Positions 59,641 through 64,000 of a DNA stretch of 64,000 nt are shown in pieces. Position 1 is the first letter of the stretch; each line of letters starts with the position of its first letter. Position numbers and translations under genes: made by a program. Under the pieces are notes generated by a model. The model worked only from the letters and a program-made list of their open reading frames with translations. It ran no database searches and had not been told where the DNA came from. Source of the stretch: Marsupella aquatica (Eukaryota; Marchantiophyta); NCBI GenBank assembly GCA_973895155.1, contig OZ316898.1, positions 20,708,001 to 20,772,000 on the forward strand, written 5' to 3'.

Positions 59641-61344
59641 CCTGCTAGTAAGTACATTTAAGTGCATTAGAGAATCTACTTGTAGTGGTAGTCAATTTAA
59701 GAGTAAAGACAATCCAGATTAGAGCATGAAAAAATGCATAGATGGACCACTCCATGAATGTTGCAACCCAGATGGACCAGACCACTTTTGACCCAAAAAT
59801 ATCAATTGTTTTACAAAAGAAAATTACTACCTGAGTGTAAAAGCTTTGATTGCAGTTTATCTGGGTTATGGAAGTACTACTGGCCATCTCGTCAAACATC
59901 TAAAGTAGGTCCATCTATTGGCGCTTTAGTTTAATTCCCTGAGCCTTCCTGATGCCCCAGCCCCAGACATTTTTCACTTGAATTTTGTTCCAAATAAGAA
60001 TAATAGCACTTTGTGTATTAGACTTGGGTTTGTTGAAGTGAACTCTAGTGTTTGGTCAACCTCACTTAAGCTAATCACCATTAGGGTCTTAATGATGATT
60101 AGGCAAGACTAGAGTGCCTAGCATATAGAGGGGCAAGGGTGAGCTCCTTGGTGAAGCTCGTGCTCATTTTGTGGGGGCAAGACCCAATGGACCACATGTC
60201 CCAAAATTTAAGTTTAATTGCAATAACTTGATATAGATAAAATTTGCTATCGTTTTTGGTTTTGGGTATATCCTAGAGGAGTAGATAACCTGCACTTCCA
60301 TCAAAGTGACAATGAATTTTTGGTTATTTTGGCTGAGTTTTTCAACATAAAATGCGAAGGGGTAAATTCCATTAGATTAATTTTCATCATGTTAATATGA
60401 TATATTTGGGCTTGTGATTCTTTTCTTCTCCCCCTTCTCTAGTTGCCTTGCAGATGCAACTAAAAACTATTTTAGGATTGATAATCATCAAGTGATGAGC
60501 CCCAAACTCACATGGACCACCAACGTGGTCCACAGGAGCACTGTGTCCAAAATGGTGGTCCATCATGCTTCAGTTTCTAGAATCTGCGCTGTAATTTACT
60601 ATCAAAGTTTACCATCACAACCTACTTGCCATAGGCCATAATTTCTCTAGCAACAGATTTTTTTAATTTAATTGGACCATGCTTGTGAGTGGGGACTGGC
60701 ATGAAAAGTCTGGGTAGGTGCGTATGCACTAATTTTCAGGCTAGTGTCAACTATCCTAAAAGAGCTCATCTTCCCGCTCTACTGGCTCCCATGGAAACTT
60801 GACTGACTCATCACAATGGCGTCATGGAACCCCGCATGGGTGATAACTGCAGCCTCATTTCAGTAACACTATTTAATAGGTGCTATACATAATCAGTAAC
60901 TAATCACCCGGACTATTCAACCTCGTTGTACAGGATGACCAAGGTGTGGGTGGGTGTTACTAGGTTGTAATCCCCACCGACCATCTGTTTTAGTGCTTAA
61001 TTTTTTTCAGAAAAGATTATCTGGCTACTTAATACCCTTTGTGATTTTTCTCTTTGTAATTTTTCAGGGTGTTCTTAGAGAAGAATGCACAGTTAAAAGA
61101 TTTAGATAAACTTGTCATCACTATTCTCCTCTATCTTTACAGAAGTTAGTAAAAATAAAAATCAGGCCAACAAACCTGCACTGTCCACCAGGTTCAGGTG
61201 TACCAAATAGTGCACTTTTTTTTATTTCTTTAAGAAAATTATTGTCTAATTTTAGTAACTTGTCTGCACCAGGTTTTATTTTGAGACATTGGTAGTTTAA
61301 ATATATTAAGGTCCTGTTAGCAGAGCATTATCGGAAACCAGCAC

Positions 61345-61545
61345 AATGGCTATGCATTGCACAAAAGGTTTTTTTCCCAACAGATATTATTGTTATGTAA
61401 AAGTACTGTTACCGGAAAGGTATTTTTGTGTGAAAGATGTGGTTATCTAAAAGATATCATTTGCATAAAAGGTATCATTGTATGAAAGATGTTGTGTAAA
61501 AGACATAATTATATAATAGATAACCTTGTGTAAAAGATGTTGGCA
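61345..61545 (+). repeat. Head motif plus degenerate ~20-bp minisatellite
   Basis: CTATGCATTGCACAAAAGGT followed by imperfect units such as GTGTGAAAGATGTGGTTA, TAAAAGATATCATTTG, CATAAAAGGTATCATTG and GTGTAAAAGATGTTG. Confidence 0.65.
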
Positions 61546-63144
61546 TATATAGTGGTCCCCTTATTCTCTCCCCTTCTATGTTTTGCCCAGGCTTATTTCC
61601 TTCTTGATTTTATTTCCAGATTTGTCTTCTTGATTTTTGTTGGCACGGTAAACAGTATAGTTTGTAAGATGACCTCTCTAATAAGTGGCAGGACCTTGTA
61701 TTATAGTTTGTGATGCTAGGGCTCCCTCAACACTTGAACTCAAACTCTCATTTTCTTAGGTATTGTAGCCACAATGCACTGTAAGCAGGAATTTACTATA
61801 TATATACAAATTCTCCTCCAGAAGATTATGAAAACAACACACCATGGAGTAGAAAGAGTTAACCTAGCAACCTTTGTATGGTGGTCTTGGGTTACTAGCT
61901 TGTAACCCTGTGACCTAAAAATGAGGAAAATTTGACAAGTGACAAACTGGAAGCTTTTCTGAGCTTATTGCAAGGTAGAGTTCAAGCTATAACCCCTACC
62001 CAGACCTCCTGTACAGTATGTTATTATTGTCTGGAAGATTACTTTAGAGCAGATTATGGGAATGGCAAGTAGCTCCGGAAATGGTTACACATCGGTAATC
62101 TGCACTCCCTACAGAATGAGGGTGGCTTTACAAGACATTGGTGGCAGTTCCCACTTTTGTTGGGTCTCCAAGATGTAATCAGGGCCATCCATTGGGGAGA
62201 AACTGTTGTTCACTTTAGAAAATGTTGGGGGCACTTTCAACCTAACCTGTTGCCGATCATACATGGAATGGAGTGGAGCCCAATTTTTGCTTATACTTAA
62301 CACATTTCAGTCCCAAATTTTAGACCACCTCTCTTGGAGTTCTCTTCATTTGGCTCCTTGTTCCATTCCTATTTTGAGTCATTTGCATTAAAAGTGGACC
62401 CACATGCCCTCATCACATTTACTCTTTCAGAAACAAGAAAGTTCCTAGCCAATGAATTATTTGATGTTTAGGTGAAGTGGGTCCCCAAAGTCTTCTAGAA
62501 AATAATTCTAGCACGATTGGCTAGAGTTTGCGATACATTGGGGGCCAATTACATGATTCTAAACCCTCCTTTGGCCCCGGTACACTATCTTTAGGATGTT
62601 AAATGGCCACACTTGCTGGTTAAAAAAAATACTGAAACTATCCCCAAGGTCTTGTAAAGCCACCTTGAGTTTCGGTTTACAATCGCGTACCTTTTTCTTC
62701 CCGTTGCGAGAGGACAGCAGAGCCAGCCATTAAATGACAGCTGTGAGAGCATCGTCCATGCACAAGGAGTGACATATTGATTGATCCCGCTCTGGTAACA
62801 CACATTGTGCGTAGGATTGCCTCTCTGGTTCGGTTCGACCGTGCAAATGCGGGGATTGCGAGTATTTTCTTCCGATTCGATTCATTCGAACATGTTGTCA
62901 TATCTTTGTCATTGATCTGAGTGTAGGTTTTCTCTCGCGGTCCGTGGCTTACGAGTCCCGATTGAGCATATGTTGCGATCAGGACAAGGATTACAAGGGT
63001 GCGGCATTGAATTCCTGTAGCGGGATTGGACTGTTGAGTCTCTTGAAGAAACTAAGGCGGGCTGGGAAACACATTTTGGCCGACGTTTTGTTCTGTCTTT
63101 TCAGAGGAAGAGAAGGAAAAGGTTTGTGATAGACGCGGGAAAAG

Positions 63145-63300
63145 ATGAGTGTGATAGACATTTTGACCAGGGTCGATGCGCTCTGCAAGAAGTATGACAA
63201 GTATGATTTGGACAAGCAGAAGGATTTGTCGACCACCAGTGGCGATCCCTTCATGCGGCTCTACACTCTCGTCGTTGCTGACTTGGAGGCAGCAGTGGCG
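63145..63300 (+). CDS. SYP7: SYP7-type Qc-SNARE (syntaxin of plants 7), first coding exon only
   Basis: The 52 codons from ATG 63145 to a donor at 63301 (GTGGCG/GTTAGT) encode MSVIDILTRVDALCKKYDKY, DLDKQKD, GDPFMRLYTLV and DLEAAVA. This is the conserved N-terminus of plant SYP71-73, which act in membrane fusion at the ER, endosomes and plasma membrane (family knowledge). The N-terminal helices are present. The SNARE helix and tail anchor must be encoded beyond the window. A purine-rich leader lies just upstream. No second exon is recognisable before 64000. Confidence 0.9.
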
Positions 63301-64000
63301 GTTAGTTCTTACTTAAACAAATGCTTTGATTTAGCTTTGAATGCGTTCTTATCTTGTTCACTCATCTCATTCTCCCTCACCTCCCCCGAGTGTCTCGAAG
63401 GAAGTGGCACCCTGTCCGATGTAGTGCTTTTTTCTCTTGCTTTTCTGCCTTCTAGCTTTCAGCCAAACTTGTCAATGCCAGTTCATTCACTTCATCCTCC
63501 CTCCGTTCCTCGGTGGTCGCTTACTCGTGGATTCCTTGATTCTCGTTTTCACAAGTAAGTTTGGCATTTCGGGGCGAAATGTCCATAGTTTGCAATGCTG
63601 CAGCTCAGTGTGCACTATTTGTAATGAATACGACTAGCAGGTGCTTGATCGTGTGAACACATCCGATATCGGTACAGCGTCTCCTCTTTCAAATATCGCA
63701 TTTCAATCATCGCATTGCCTTACCTAAGCTGATCCGCAGTATCGTGGCTGCAGCTCCGTACAATTTGCCTTCCCCCTTTAGATGGAATTGCCCTTATCGT
63801 GCCTGAAAAAGATCCAATGCAGTTATCTACTTTACATGCTATCAAGATTTTCCCATTTACAGTCTCGGGGGTAATGACATTAATAGTTAGAAATGTTCAT
63901 CTCGCACCCTCCACGAACATGTACTCTCAATAATAATAGAACATTGAGAGAATTTTCAGTCTTCTCTGTTGCCGTTGTCTAGCCAGCCGGATGTCATGTA
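63301..64000 (+). other. First intron of the SYP7 gene, running off the window
   Basis: No sequence resembling the next SYP7 segment is found, so the intron is at least 700 bp. The frame continuing past 63300 and the one at 63437 are intron read-through. Confidence 0.6.

Larger units (their letters stand above)
57428..63144. other. Intergenic region between the F-box gene and the SYP7 gene
   Basis: The end near 57428 holds the 5' side of the minus-strand F-box gene and the end near 63144 the leader of the plus-strand SNARE gene. Between them are a tandem duplication (58079-58211), dispersed repeats and a minisatellite, listed separately. An 88-codon minus-strand frame (58094-57828) begins inside the duplicated unit. 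It resembles nothing known and I do not call it a gene. Confidence 0.4.

Overview
This is nuclear DNA of a land plant. Four plant genes with spliced, GT-AG bounded coding exons sit in long AT-rich stretches filled with plant-type transposons. The gene set (a GAUT1-type galacturonosyltransferase, a SYP7 SNARE, an FBW2/SKIP1-type F-box protein and a basic proline-rich microtubule-protein homologue) fits any embryophyte. A Ty3 element with its own cytosine methyltransferase points away from flowering plants and towards a bryophyte, lycophyte or fern-like lineage, but the species cannot be fixed by eye.

Layout. 1-5 kb: repeats, then a GC-rich upstream region. 5.08-15.16 kb (+): a six-exon gene for an unusually large (2751 aa) proline/serine-rich protein with internal tandem repeats and a C-terminal CaaX-like end. 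15-21.7 kb: AT-rich DNA with a SINE carrying 16-bp target duplications, a terminal-inverted-repeat element and a solo copia-type LTR. 21.8-28.9 kb (-): a decayed Ty3/gypsy retrotransposon. Its order is gag with two zinc knuckles, aspartic protease, DNA cytosine-5 methyltransferase, reverse transcriptase, RNase H, integrase, PHD finger. Its 5' leader side (29.4-29.65 kb) carries 5S-rRNA-derived segments. 33.13-38.20 kb (-): a ten-exon GAUT1-like gene whose exon phases all close (723 aa). 38.2-56 kb: mostly gene-free, with degenerate minisatellites, a 163-bp Mutator-like MITE with a perfect 9-bp target duplication, a 900-bp palindrome and a second 344-bp solo LTR. 56.12-57.43 kb (-): a two-exon F-box/LRR gene. 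63.15 kb onward (+): first coding exon of a SYP7-type SNARE whose remainder lies beyond the window.

The four host genes are unrelated housekeeping or cell-biology genes and do not form a cluster. The most interesting item is the retrotransposon, which combines a DNA-methylation writer inside pol with a histone-reader-like PHD finger at the end of the integrase. This copy is dead. The catalytic Cys of the methyltransferase is Tyr, the frame breaks beside it, and most in-frame stops are of the kind made by C-to-T decay at CAG or CGA. Retrotransposon-borne methyltransferases are known from dinoflagellates and charophyte algae, so the class has prior art. The pairing with a PHD finger and the presence in what looks like a land-plant locus are what deserve checking.
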